Origin: Diospyros lotus
Lineage: Eukaryota; Streptophyta; Magnoliopsida; Ericales; Ebenaceae
NCBI RefSeq assembly: GCF_014633365.1
Contig: NC_068351.1
Location: forward strand, 23,656,366-23,720,365
Direction: 5' to 3'
Length of the DNA stretch: 64,000 nucleotides
The notes below the pieces were generated by a model. It saw only the letters and a list, made by a program, of their open reading frames with translations, searched no databases and was not told the DNA's origin. Of the stretch, positions 46,401 through 57,910 are shown piece by piece. Positions within the stretch are counted from its first letter, which is position 1; every line of letters begins with the position of its first letter. Both the position numbers and the translations under genes were made by a program.

Positions 46401-48289
46401 GGTTATAGGGGAAGAACCAATGTCATTCGAAGAAGCAGTGAAATCAAAAGAATCCCAAAAATGGATAGATGCCATGAAGTCTGAAATTGAGTCGTTGAGA
46501 AAGAATCAAACTTGGGTGTTGATTGATAGGACTCAAGGATAGCAAATTGTTGGTTGTAAATGGCTATATAAGATAAAAGAAGGGGCTGGAAGTAACCCCA
46601 AACCTAGGTATAAGGCCAAGTTAGTGGCTAGAGGGTTCACTCAAGTCTCGAGTATAGATTTCAATGAGGTATTCTCACCAGTTGTGAGACATACCTCTAT
46701 CCGAGTGCTACTTGCCATGACAGTACACCTAAACCTAAATTTGGAACAAATGGATGTAACCACAGCATTTCTTCATGGTAACTTAGATGAAAGGATCTTA
46801 ATGGAACAACCTAAAGGTTTTGAATCTAGAGGAAAGGTGGAGTAGGTATGTTTACTTAGGAATCTCTTTATGGACATAAGCAATCCCCAAGACAATAGTA
46901 TGGGAAGTTTGATACAGTTATGCTAAAACAGGAATATGCTAGAAGTTCATATGATTGTTGTTTATATTTCAAACATGTTTCATCTAGTATTTCCGTTTAT
47001 CTTCTCCTTTATGTGGATGGCATGCTAATAGCAAGTCAATCTAATAAGGAAATTCAACAATTAAAACTGGAGCTAAAATCAGAGTTTGAAATGAAGGAGT
47101 TAGGGGAAGCTAGGAAAATACTAGGGATTGAAATCATTAGAAATAAACAACAAAGGAAGCTGTACCTATCTTAGAAATCCTACCTAGAGAAACTGATTAG
47201 GAAGTTTGATATGGCATATGCAAAGGCTGTAACTGTGCCATTTACCCAACACTATAAGTTATCCTCAGATCAATCACCTAAGGATGAGGAAAGTTCAAAG
47301 GAGATGAGTGTCATACCCTTCTCTAGTGTTGTGGGCAGCCTAATGTACAATATGGCGTGCACAAGACTTGATTTGGCCCATGCAAAGAGTGTTGTGAGTA
47401 GATTTATGGAAAATCCAAGCAAAACACACTAGAATGTTATTAAATGGGTATTTAGGTATCTAAAGGGATCTAGTGGCATGGTTTTGTCTTCTGGTGGAGC
47501 TAAAATAGGAGAAACAACAAGTATTATAGGGTATTCAGATGTTGATTATGCAGCTGATCTGGACAAGAGAAGGTCCACAACCGATTGTGTTTTTAAGTTG
47601 TGAAACTTCACAGTCAGTTGGAAAGCAAGCCTCCAACATGTGATGGCTCTATCAACAACTGAGGCAGAACACATAACTGTTTTAGAGGCTATTAAGGAAG
47701 CTATATGGCTAAAAGGATTGGCCAGTGAGCTCCTTGGGACACCAGTGGATGCCATTTTGATGTGTGATAGTCAAAGTGTCATACACTTGTCCAAGAACCA
47801 AGCACACCATGAAAGGACTAAGTACATTGATGTTGGTCACCATTTTATTAGGGAAATATTACATAAAAAAGAGGTAAAACTAATAAAAGTTGCAGGTGAT
47901 GAGAATGTTGCAGATATGTTCACAAAGGTAGTCCTTATGGTAAAACTGAAGCCCTATTTGGAGCTACTTCAAGTAGTCCAAGATACTTGAACAGAAGATC
48001 AAGATAGGTGTTGAAGAGGGCAGGTATCTACTTTAATGAAGACCAATGTTATGCAAATGGTGGAGAATTTGTTAGAGTTTGCCTAAGATTAGTCTTATAG
48101 TTCGAAAGAATATAAATGACAAAAAAGAATAAGCCGTTGAAGACTGGTTTCAAGGAGTAGTTAGGTGTTTGTAACAGTAACTACCAAATAAGGTAACTAT
48201 CGGTTAGTTAGGTATTTCCTCCTTGTAACTCCCACCTCTGCGATCTATAAGTAGTTAGGTGTTTTCATTGTATCTTGTGATTGTGCACT
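43461..48289 (+). mobile_element. Decayed Ty1/copia retrotransposon
   Basis: The 5' LTR (43461-43984) starts TGTTAGAGTTTGCC and ends TTCAACA. The primer site TGGTATTAGAGCC, Met-initiator type, is at 43988-44000. The 3' LTR starts at 48070 after a purine-rich GGTGGAGAAT and is truncated near 48289, where a second element's LTR begins. The internal region encodes a broken copia polyprotein in the order gag, protease, integrase, reverse transcriptase, RNase H. Confidence 0.88.
44049..47990 (+). pseudogene. Ty1/copia gag-pol, multiply interrupted
   Basis: Gag starts near MASSSSASRHDIEKFEEQND and has a CCHC knuckle CYYCHEEGHTKKNC near 44720. The protease motif WIMDSGCSYYMT lies near 44880. The GAG-pre-integrase motif RLWHLRMSH is near 45255. 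Integrase spans about 45430-46080 (HSDFWGP, TDNGLEF-like). Reverse transcriptase is at 46540-47170, where the YVDD box is YVDG. RNase H is at about 47620-47990 (ALSTTEAEH and DSQSVIHLSKN). Stops and frameshifts fall in every domain, so it is inactive. Confidence 0.88.
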
Positions 48290-49051
48290 GTAGGCTACTG
48301 TAATATTGTACCTTTCAGTTTATTACTAACTAAAAGGAGAGAACAGCCTATAAATAGGCTAGATTAGTTAGAGAATGCAGTTGATGAATGAAATCTGAAT
48401 TCTTCCTTCTCGAATTCTCTCTCCCTCTGTTTTTCTGATTTCTCCCTCCATTCTTCCAATTTTCCTCCCTTCCTTTCTATTCTCTCTTCCCTTATTGCTT
48501 CCAAATTCCAATTCTAAACCCTAGGTAAATCCTAGGTGTGTGACATTTGGTATCAAAGCTAGATGATTCTCGGCTGTGATTCTATCAATTCCTAGCAGCT
48601 AATCAAGGTTTGAAGTTGGAGGCGATGCCAGCCAACGATTCTTGGCTATGATTTTTGGCAATCCAGGCGAATTCCATTAACAAATCCAACGAAGCCAAGT
48701 CGAGTGATTTCCAATCACTTCTCAGCTCAGGTTTGAAGGGGAAGCAATAGGTTGATTCTCGGCTGTGAATTCTCATACTTCTTCTTCGGAATTGAAAGGC
48801 GAAGCAGATTTAGGTGGTTTCTGGAAGAATTCCCACAAATTCAATTAGCTGCATCAAAGCCAATCAATATAGGAGGCAGATTCAGAACATCCAATCCAGG
48901 TTGTTGATTTAGATCTAAGCGATCACTGGAATTGATCAGAGACAAGCTGTGAAGCAATCAAAGTGAAGAAATGGCTGAAGGAACAAGGATGAAATAGCTT
49001 GAGGCGAGGATGGAGGCAATGGAATTAGGACTGCTACAGACTCAGTAGGCA

Positions 49052-49717
49052 GTGAATCACAGCAAGGAAGAGAGCTTTGCAATACTAGAAAGTGTGCAGA
49101 GAGACCTCACTGCAACTCAAGAGAGTGTGCGGAGAGAATTGGAGAAAAGCAGAGAAGAAATTATGAGAACATTAGATCATTTTGGCCAGGGAATAGATAA
49201 CATGTTCAACATGTTGTTGGCGTTTTTGCCTTAATTAGGAATTTCCACCGAGATCCACTTCCAATCCAATCCTGCCTGGTGATGGAATTCTTTCTCGAGT
49301 TTTAGGATTGGAGTTTCCACCGAGATCCACTTCTGATCCAATCTTGCCTGGTGATGGGATTCTTCCTCTAGTTTCAAGAATGCAAGAGGCAACAGTCCAA
49401 GCAAGAGGTTCTTCTCAAACCACGCATTATACTCCCACGCCAAGGTTAGAGATACCGGTTTTTTACGAATCAAAATCGAGATGGTGGATTCGTAGATGCG
49501 AGAGATTTTTTCAACATTATAATATACTAGAAGGACATAAGGTTAACCTTGCAACAACCTATCTCAACAATACGGCTAACTCGTGGTATCAAGTTTAGAA
49601 TAAGATGAGGAGATTTGCAGCCAATTGGACTAAGTTCATGGAGGATCTATGTGACCGATTTGGAGAGAAGTCAATGACCAATGGGGTTGAAGAATTTAAC
49701 AAATTAAAGCAAGACGA
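49052..49717 (+). pseudogene. Retrotransposon gag, N-terminal part
   Basis: An Asp/Glu-rich coiled-coil-like N-terminus is followed by LEIPVFYESKSRWWIRRCER and FFQHYNI, the start of a Ty3/gypsy-type gag domain. The frame continues through a TAG after SWYQV to KFMEDLCDRFGEKS and breaks at 49718 where another LTR begins. A ~63-bp duplication (49246-49307 and 49309-49370) lies in the middle. Confidence 0.7.
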
Positions 49718-51727
49718 TGTCATGATCCCAAGGATAAAATAGTAAATATAATAGTAACTATAGTTTAATTGTAGTTATTATTTACAATTAGGATCAATTA
49801 TTTATAGTGGAGCAATTATGAAGTACTGAAGTAGTGGACGTAGTGGTAACCGCTCTGTAAAACAATCGGACATCTTTATATATAAAGCTATAACCCACAG
49901 TGCCAATTTTCATCACATCACAATTGAATGAATATTAAGTCCATTTCTCTCTCATCTCTCTCAATTTCCTCCTATTATTTCATCTCTCTTCCTCATTTCT
50001 TTTTATTTCTCCCTCAATTCCAATTCTATCTTCAAAGATAACCTTAGCTAGGACTAGGGTCCTAACATTTGGTATCAGAGCAACAATTTCTCAACCTCAA
50101 ATCTAGTTTTTTTTTTTTTTTTTTCAAATTTTCTCAATGGCTGAGGATTACTAGTCGCTCAAAGCTTCTATGGACAGATTTGAAAGGAAATTGGACAAAC
50201 TCATGATCATGACGGCCAAAAGGTATCAGGTTAATCTTCCAAAGAAATTACTTTCTAAGGAATATTCTAATCCAATTATTCAGAAAGTAGATCTAAAGGA
50301 ACAACCTGATTCCTTAATAAAAAAAGAAGTTTTCGAAAAAGATACTCAAGATGACTATCTCAAAAGTTTTGACTATGAGATGATTGATTCAGACAATCAA
50401 TCATCAGGATTGAAAGAAGTTAACAGAGAATTTCTTGAGATTGAGAAAGAAGGTCCTAAGAATATTGTTCCTTTGCCTTTGGCTCCAAAGAAGGCTGAGG
50501 AGTCCATAGCTTTGGTTAAATCAGGCATCAAAAAGTTTAAGACAATTCCAGTAGGAGAATATCTTACTATTATTCTAACTTCTAAATGTTTTTGATCTTG
50601 AACAATATGACAATCTTGTTGTCATTTCAGATGGTGTAGACCAATTTTTGGTGTTGGTTTTAGCAGAGATAAGTAAAGAAGGTACTTCAAGAGATGTTAT
50701 TTCCTCTTTCATCCATAAGATAAAGCCAAGAAGGAGAGAGAAAAAGAGGCAAAAGAAAAGAGAAAGAAACAAGAAAAGGCAAAGGATGAATCAGGTAGTG
50801 AAAGCAAAAATTGGATGAAGTAGCCAATTGTTGTGATTTCTTATGGACAAGAAATCTGTAAGGGGGAGGGAATGTCATGACCATTAATTAGGAAGTTTCT
50901 TTTTTCAGTTCTTATATCTTTATTCAATTATTATTTATAATTATGTATTAGGGTAGTCAGGTGTAGTGGAGTGGTGAAAATGGAAGTGATAACTGCTATA
51001 ACCGCCACAAATAACTATTGGCTAGTTTTATATATAAAGTTGTAACCCCACAATGCTGGGATCATGAATGAATTGTCAATAAGTTATTGAAGTCTCTCTT
51101 TTCCCCCTATTGTTCTCTTTATTTCTCCTTACTTTATGTCAGCTTCTCCCTCATTTCTATCTGATTTTCCCTATTATTCTGTCTGATTCACCCTATTATT
51201 CTTCTTATTTCTCCCTTAATTCCATTTCTATCTTCAAAGGAAACATTAGTTAAGTCTAGGGTCCTGAGGTTTGGTATTAAAGCATATTGGTCAAGCTACT
51301 AAGATTTCTTGGGGATAAGAAATCTTTTAAGGGGGAGGGAATGTTATGATCCCAAGGATATAATAGTAAATATAATAGTAATTGTAGTTTAGTTGCAGTT
51401 ATTATTTACAGTTAGGAGCAGTTAATTGTAGTGGAGCAATTATGAAGTAGTGATCGTAGTGGTAACCACTCTGTAAAACTATTGGATATCTTTATATATA
51501 AAGCTACCACAATGCCAATTTTCATTACATCAAAATTGAATGAATATTTCAGAATTCTAGTTTCTCCCTCATTTCTCTGTTTCTCCCTATTTTCTATCTA
51601 TTTCTCCCTCATCTCTCTCAATTTCCCCCCTATTATTCTGTTTGCCTCTCCCTCATTTCTTTCTATTTCTCCCTCAATTCCAATTCTATCTTCAAAGATA
51701 ACCTTAATTAGGACTAGGGTCCTAACA
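49718..51727 (+). mobile_element. Three-LTR non-autonomous retroelement nested in gag
   Basis: LTR A1 (49718-50067) and A2 (51342-51727) begin TGT(C/T)ATGATCCCAAGG and end GTCCTAACA. A more divergent LTR B (50873 to about 51270) lies between them. Primer sites follow A1 (TGGTATCAGAGC, 50070) and B (TGGTATTAAAGC, 51272). Purine tracts AAGGGGGAGGGAA precede B and A2. The first internal domain has one short ORF. The second is only ~70 bp, essentially a primer site plus polypurine tract. Candidate 5-bp flanks (GACGA and AATGG) differ only by transitions, so the target duplication is decayed or absent. Confidence 0.78.
50170..50595 (+). CDS. Hypothetical ORF of the non-autonomous LTR element
   Basis: This is a 141-residue charged protein beginning MDRFERKLDKLMIMTAKR. 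An upstream ATG at about 50137 is in frame but separated by a TAG, so the ORF is probably a remnant. A Lys/Glu-rich continuation (KKQEKAKDESGSESKN) follows at 50720-50820 in broken frames. I recognise no domain; it may be a rearranged gag N-terminus or captured host sequence. Confidence 0.4.
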   Translation: MDRFERKLDKLMIMTAKRYQVNLPKKLLSKEYSNPIIQKVDLKEQPDSLIKKEVFEKDTQDDYLKSFDYEMIDSDNQSSGLKEVNREFLEIEKEGPKNIVPLPLAPKKAEESIALVKSGIKKFKTIPVGEYLTIILTSKCF

Positions 51728-52206
51728 AATGGATCTGTGATGGAGTATCGAATCCAGTTTGAAGAATTAAGGTCTTCAATGCTGAATTCTCAACTTGCTT
51801 TAACAGAGTTACAGAGCTATATTTCGTTTCCAGCTTCATAAGTGGCCTTAAGGATAAACTAAGGCCAATTGTAAAAATGATGCAACCTACTACTGTTAAG
51901 TAGGCTGATGAGAAGGCAAGGCTACAGGAGCTTGCATTGGAAGCGATTCTCAAAAAGTACACTATCTTAATGGAAATTCAGCCTTCATTCACCAAACAGT
52001 TGGAAGAAAATCAAGACAATTTGAATTCTAGGGTTTATCCTAACCCTATTTCAGGTAAATCATCTACTATAGAGCAGAGAAGGAAGTTAGGATTGTGCTA
52101 TAAATATGGAGATAAATTTAGTCCCGACCATCAGCGTAGAAGAAAGTTACTAAATACGGAAGGCTTAGAGGAAGAAAACGAAGGCGAGCCAACGAGAATT
52201 GGATGA
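51728..52206 (+). pseudogene. Retrotransposon gag, C-terminal part
   Basis: It continues the interrupted gag with GSVMEYRIQFEELRSSML, then after several stops reaches a degraded zinc knuckle CYKYGDKFSPDHQ in which the second Cys is Tyr. It ends at 52206, about 50 nt before the polypurine tract. Confidence 0.7.
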
Positions 52207-52267
52207 AGAACAACAGCTCAATTGTAATAGTTTCTTAGGGACAAGAAACCTCTGAAGAAGGGGGGAT

Positions 52268-52938
52268 TGTCACAAGCCAAGGGTATAGAAGTAATTGTCA
52301 GAAATAATTGTTCAATGCATGTAATTCTTCTTGGGATTACCGCCGCTTGTGCTCTCGATTTCGACAGAGTAGGTAAATCGCAGGCGGACCTTTGGCCCTA
52401 GTGTAGGTCGAGTATCGGACTCGTAACCTACTGGTACTAACCCCAGCGTATCACTTGCCCACCACTTGACCTATACCCTGAGAGCTCAATACATGTCATT
52501 ATTCTTGGGATGATGTCCCCTTGCGAGCGCCCCATCACCGCACCCCTTTAGTGACGCGGAGGTAAACCCAAGTATTATCCACCAGCGGCTGCGCTGGGGT
52601 AGAATTCGAACCTAGAGACCAGGCTAGCCCACCTCCCCCAGCTGACCGCTGAGGCCACCCCGTGGGATTACATGTCATTCTTCTTTATTGCATTGTAGGC
52701 TGTTGTAGTATTGTACCTTTCAGTTTATTATTAACTAAAAGGAGAGAACAGCCTCTAAATCGGCTGGATTAGTTAGAGAATACAGTTGATGAATGAAATC
52801 TGAGTTCTTCCTTCTCGAATTCTCTCTCTCCCTATGTTCTTTTGATTTCTCCCTCCATTCTTTTGATTTCTCCCTTCCTTTATATCCTCTCTTCCCCTAT
52901 CATTCCAAATTCCAATTCTAAGCCCTAGGTGCGTGACA
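52268..52938 (+). repeat. 3' LTR of the gag-only element, containing a SINE
   Basis: After removal of the SINE the LTR is ~340 bp. Its distal part (52685-52938) aligns with 48286-48545: GGAGAGAACAGCCT, GTTGATGAATGAAATCTGA and TTCCTTCTCGAATTCTCTC are shared. Confidence 0.82.
52341..52662 (-). mobile_element. tRNA-derived SINE
   Basis: The minus strand carries a Pol III box A-like TGGCCTCAGCGG (52657-52646) and box B GGTTCGAATTCT (52613-52602) at tRNA-like spacing. The insert is bounded by direct repeats TGGGATTAC (52332-52340 and 52663-52671). It interrupts the LTR sequence cleanly. The ~320-bp length fits plant SINEs. Confidence 0.72.
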
Positions 52939-53797
52939 CTCATCTCCATTCTTTAATACTCATGAACAACTAAGTGAATTTCTTTTGTAAGTAAAAATAT
53001 CAAAGAAAAAACCAAATCTTTTAACTGTTGCAGCAGGGATAGACACCATTTAAGCCAGCTCAAATTGATTCTTGTTCCTTTTTGTCTTAACCATATGCGA
53101 ACAAAAAGAAAGCTAATTTAACAGGTTTCTTCAAACCCAGTCAGATCAAAGAAATCCATGAACTATAATATACCAGTTGAGAAAAAAAAATCTTCACTTG
53201 TTTCCATCTAAATAAGGATAAAATCATAGAGACATTCAAGTGTCAGCAGAAGCCTAATCTGTTGAACTAAATTGCAACCTAAAAGCAAAAGATTACTTCA
53301 ATAACAGCATCTCATCCGATGCCCCACCATTAATGAACATCCACATCTTAAAAGGTTACAAGAAAAGAAAGAAATTTAAACTCATGCAGAAGGTAAATTT
53401 ATATTGAACAAAAAATCAAATCAGCAAGAAGAACTCATCTCTGCCTAATGCAAGCCACACCCTCAAAATTGTAATTTTCCCCTCCAAATAGATAGTAGAA
53501 AACTATAAGACGCTTCGAGAATACATCACACTGGATGCTCATGATGAACCCAAGAAGCGACTCAATTGCAGTATAAACTAATGACCCAGATGAGTTGAAC
53601 CACTATATGAAGAACTGAATTTAAGACTTCAACAGAGATTTTTTTTCATTAAAAATTTAAGCCTATTTACAAAAAAAAATTACAAACTAAGACCCCAACA
53701 AAATTTATTCCCAAAATAAGATCTCCATCACATCAGTCACATCTCACCATTCAATTCATATGCAAAATGGCAGGAGATATGTAAAATGGGTATAACC
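52939..53797. other. Unassigned non-repetitive-looking DNA
   Basis: No gene or repeat was recognised. It could be intronic or intergenic DNA predating the transposon insertions. Confidence 0.4.
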
Positions 53798-54134
53798 ACT
53801 AATGCAGTTCCAAATTTGTTGAAGAAACCATCTTGGTTTATGCCTTTAGGCAGAAATCAACGCTCCTTCCATTGGTTTCTGCCTAGGCAGAAACCCCCTT
53901 GCCCATAAGCCCCTCTGCCAAGACAGTTTCTGCCTAGGCAGAAACCCCCTTGACCAAAGAAGAAACCACCAAGGCCGTTTCTGAGCAATTTATGCTTTAG
54001 AAAAAGAAACCCTCTTGCTTGGTCTATGCATTTTTAGAAACCTTGGTTTCTGACTAAGGCATAGACTGCCAAGGCATTTTTTTATTTAAAGCAGAAACCC
54101 CCTTTGGCAGTTCTTCAACAAAATTGGAACCACA
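53798..54134. mobile_element. MITE-like element with internal palindromes
   Basis: The ends are inverted repeats of ~28 bp: CTAATGCAGTTCCAAATTTG... at the left and CTAATGTGGTTCCAATTTTG... in reverse complement at the right, both continuing TTGAAGAA. Inside, the perfect palindrome TTTCTGCCTAGGCAGAAA followed by CCCCCTTG occurs twice, 55 bp apart (about 53876 and 53931), plus degenerate halves. No target duplication was clear. It encodes nothing. Confidence 0.65.
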
Positions 54135-56699
54135 TTAGCAGTGATGCCCCTTTGACATATCGCCTGATATTGTAATTTTTTTATGAATAGGCCTAAATTT
54201 GAAAAAAAAAAATTACTCCTTTCCTTAGAGCAAAACCAGATGCATTTCATAGCTCGTATTCAAGTTAGTTGCAGCTTAGAAAGACCACCAAGAGAGACAC
54301 ACAAAGAGATCAATTGCAAAACAAATTACACGAAACACTCTCGACGCAAAAGAGAGAGAAGTTCTATTATCTGAAACAAAATTTCCAAAAGAAAAAGGTT
54401 AATTGTCGGCATTCAGATAAATATCCTGCTTCAGAATTTTTGGATCAAAATGATGAAGAAAAGAATACGACGATAACACCCACATCAAGAGAACCCTTGC
54501 AAGGATCATACAATTCAATACTTCGAATGCAGAAACTGCCCACCGACAGAATCTTACATCAACACGAGAAAGACCCAGATGGTAATTCAGTTCAAAAGAT
54601 CATCTAAATTGAAAAATCTACTAGGTTGCGGACAGATAGCTCTTCCCTTGCAAAAGTTTTTGAAAGAATAAACAGAACAAAGCGAAGATCTTAGCTTTAA
54701 CTTGAGAAGAACAAGATACAGGCATACACGATGACAGAATTGAAAATAGAGGAACGAAATTGGACCTTTATTTTGCGGTGACTGGTGAGACCCAAAAGGG
54801 CAATGACGACGACGATGTTGCCAGAGATTTCTTTTCCTTTTGACGGAAAGAGAATGGAAAATTAAATTAAATACCTAAATAGGAGGAAGATATGGCAGTT
54901 CCATGCGTGCGAATCAAATATCTATCCATCCATCCGACGAGGTCAGTTGCTGTCACAACCATCAGAATATCTCAATCGATATCATATTAGATTTGGGCAG
55001 TCGATCAGGGGACTGTTATATCATGGAAAGTATATTGGGTTTAACATAAATAGATGTGTAATATAAATATACTGGGAAAAGGGATTCTACTATTTGTTCA
55101 ATCCCTCCTCTACCTACCAGTATGTGTGTGTATAAAATTCTTTTTCTTTTTTCTTTTTCTTCTATTTCAAAAATAACCCTTTTCCCTCCCATCCTTGCTT
55201 CTTCGCTCGTCTTCATTCCCCCATGCCTCCGCCCGTCGCTATTTTGCCTGTCGCCTCCGCCTATCTCCGCCCGTCGCTGCTCCTCCGCTATGCCTGCGCC
55301 TCCACTCGTCTCTTCCGCCCGTCGCTGCTTCGTCCGTCTCCCCCGCCCCCTCCTCCGCCCCCTGCCGCTTCTCCTCCTATGCCCCTGCGCCTCAGCTCCT
55401 CCGCCCGCCTGTGCCCCCGCTCCTCCTCCGGTGACTTTGATTTAAGTATTTCTTTTTTTTCTCTTTTCTCTTTTGTCTCTCACATCACTAAGCGCGTGTT
55501 TCGATAACTCAAATTTTTCAAGAAATAAAAGTAATTTTTTCACCCATTTTTCAACTTTTACATTGTTTGATAGTATTTTTTTTTTTTCAGAAAACTCATT
55601 TTTCTATTAATGGTCACGTAAGAATATTTTCGAAATCAAATTCCTTAGGAGAGGAGATGAAATTTTCCTGACAATTAAAAAATAGAAATGAGCAGCTGCT
55701 GGGACAAGCAGAGCAAACGGGGGGTTTGGTTTGGGGATGGTGTTATTTAATAAATATAAATATATGTATAAAAAGTAAATATGTCAAAAATTTAATAATT
55801 AATAAATATAAATATATAAAAAGTGAATATGTCAAAAATTATATATAAATTATTTCTTTAGAAAACAAAAAAAATTAATTTTGTAGTTTCATTTTTTGAG
55901 AAAATAATTTAATTAATTTAAAATACGTTATTATTTTAATTTTTCTATACAAGATTTAATATTTTTTAATACATTTTCACCATTGAATTCCATGGAAAAT
56001 GTGTTATTTTACATGAAAAATAATGCCTATCAAACACGAAATGCTAGGAAATTATCTAATTTTATGAAAAATATTATCAATCAAACACCAAAGAGATAGA
56101 AAATAACATCATTTTCTAGGTAGAAAATTATACCAATCAAATAGCTTAAATTTTTGATTTCCAAGAATTCATTTTCCCTAAAATTCAATTCTCTAGAATT
56201 CATTTTCTTTCCACTCAAATTTCACCCTTATAATCAAATGCACCCTAAATAAAACTCTTCTTCCCCAAAACAGTGAAAAATTCCTTTCTATTACGCCAGT
56301 TCCTTCGCTAAGCTGCTTTATTTGCCACTCCCTCTCCTTTCTTGCATAGTCTACCTTCATACACGAGTGCGCGTGAAATTGAAACTATCAGTTTAGTTGA
56401 ATTGGGATAAATTTAGATTCTAGCCTTTTTGTTTAATTTATGAACTTAAATTGGATTTTGTGTGTTCTTAATTTTTTTTTTTCGTATATAAGGGTGTGTA
56501 AACGATCGATTTCAATAACCAAAAAAATCGAACCACTATATAAAACCATACCATACCTACCGAGTAAACCCAAAAATTGAACTAACTGAAAATCGAAAGA
56601 ACCAAACAAAATTCATAAAAACTAAATTGATCAAATAAACCAAGCAAACTCACAAAAAAAACCCTAAAATAACTGAACAAATCGAACTAATTTCCAGCC
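54135..56699. other. Unassigned region with a C-rich low-complexity tract
   Basis: At 55200-55440 a CCGCC/GTCGCTGC-rich tract produces overlapping ORFs in all frames; I regard these as low complexity. The rest is AT-rich with 'ggaaaatgaattc'-like phrases and no gene. At about 54740-54840 the minus strand could be a first (non-coding) exon, but nothing proves it. Confidence 0.4.
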
Positions 56700-57005
56700 T
56701 TACTATTGCTGCCAGCCAACCAGTGATTCCAATTATCGAAATTGGTAATCGAATTCCCCAATCGAGATGGTTATGTATCCAAAAATGAGTTTGATCTGAC
56801 GGTTAATTTTTTGTAGATTTAAAAATCAATTTTATTATAAAAAAAAACACAAAACTCGTTTCTAAAAAAACGTTGTTGGCTACCATCAACAATGGATTCC
56901 TACGATCGAAATTGACCATCAAATTAGTCTTGGTTCAGTAATCCACATATTCAAAAATCAAAATGATCTAATGGTTAGATTTTACTAAATCTAGATTTTA
57001 ATATA
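56700..57005 (-). repeat. Dispersed repeat, copy 2
   Basis: It is the reverse-complement counterpart of 5030-5275, with GTGATTCCAATTATCGAAAT and 'atctgacggttaatttttt' as anchors. Ends are unresolved. Confidence 0.5.
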
Positions 57006-57910
57006 AAATACTCACCCACAAAAATGTTACCGGAAAACTCATCGAAGGGGTCGAAGCCTATATGATGTGAATTGCTGAAGGAAACAGAGGTGGTCAATGG
57101 GAACAGAATTGCTAGTAGCGATGGTTGATTCGAACAAAATTAGCCATTATCGACATCGGAGATAAAGAAGAAGGTTGGCGTTGGCGTCGACATCGGAGGG
57201 AGCGATGGGATCGATTAGAGTCTCGAAGACAATGATAGGAGACGAAAGGGAAGGGAAAGGGCCAAGCAAAAGGGAGGGCAAAATTTCGTTGTTCTATAAG
57301 ACTGTAACTTTTATTTATTCTTCTTTTATACTGGTGATATGCCCTGCAAATAACAAACAGTTTGGATAAGGAACGAACCCATGCAATAGGTTCGATTCAA
57401 AATCTACGATTCAACATCTAGTTCAAGTGTATATTTAGAGGAGCTAAAATCTACAAATTAAGAGTCAAAAAAACTAAATTAATGAGAAAAGCTATCGAGA
57501 TTGGAGAATTAATTAAAGTAATGGAATAAATCAATTAAATAATTGAAGACATAATTAAAATGGTTGCATATTAAATTAGAGGTGACCACAATTGGAGCTT
57601 GCAAGGATATTAATAAAATCGAAAGTGAAGGGGAATAGGAGAGAATTGGAAGAAGCTTGGCAATTGAGGCTTGATATTAATTAAATGATTAAATGATGAG
57701 GAGGTTGGCAATTGAAGTTGAGCCATACACGTGAAGGTTGATTGAAGCAAGCATGAGAATTAAATAATTAAGCCTAATCTTGGAATATTTAATTAAGTGG
57801 CGACAAATGCAATCCGTGAAGTGCAAGAAAATCATCCTAGAGGCAAAAGTGAAGAGCATGCAGCCGAGAGGCCCCCGCTCGGTTTAAATTGTGGCCACTA
57901 TTGGGTGGCC
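57006..57910. other. Unassigned intergenic DNA
   Basis: No gene or terminal structure was seen; the short ORF at 57175-57369 has no recognisable domain. Confidence 0.4.

Larger units (their letters stand above)
48290..52938 (+). mobile_element. Gag-only LTR retrotransposon (TR-GAG-like), nested and truncated
   Basis: The 5' LTR is 5'-truncated (about 48290-48545) and followed by primer site TGGTATCAAAGC at 48548. The 3' LTR is 52268-52938, begins TGTCACAAGCC and ends GCGTGACA, preceded by polypurine GAAGAAGGGGGGAT. The only coding information is gag. A smaller LTR element (49718-51727) splits the gag frame, and a SINE (52341-52662) sits in the 3' LTR. No pol domain exists, so it was non-autonomous. 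Confidence 0.78.

Noticed and set aside
52602..52657. A tRNA gene
   Set aside because: Box A- and box B-like motifs are present, but no cloverleaf or acceptor stem can be formed; it is the head of a SINE.
55122..55507. Overlapping Pro/Ser/Ala-rich ORFs
   Set aside because: All frames are open because of a C-rich low-complexity tract; composition alone explains them.
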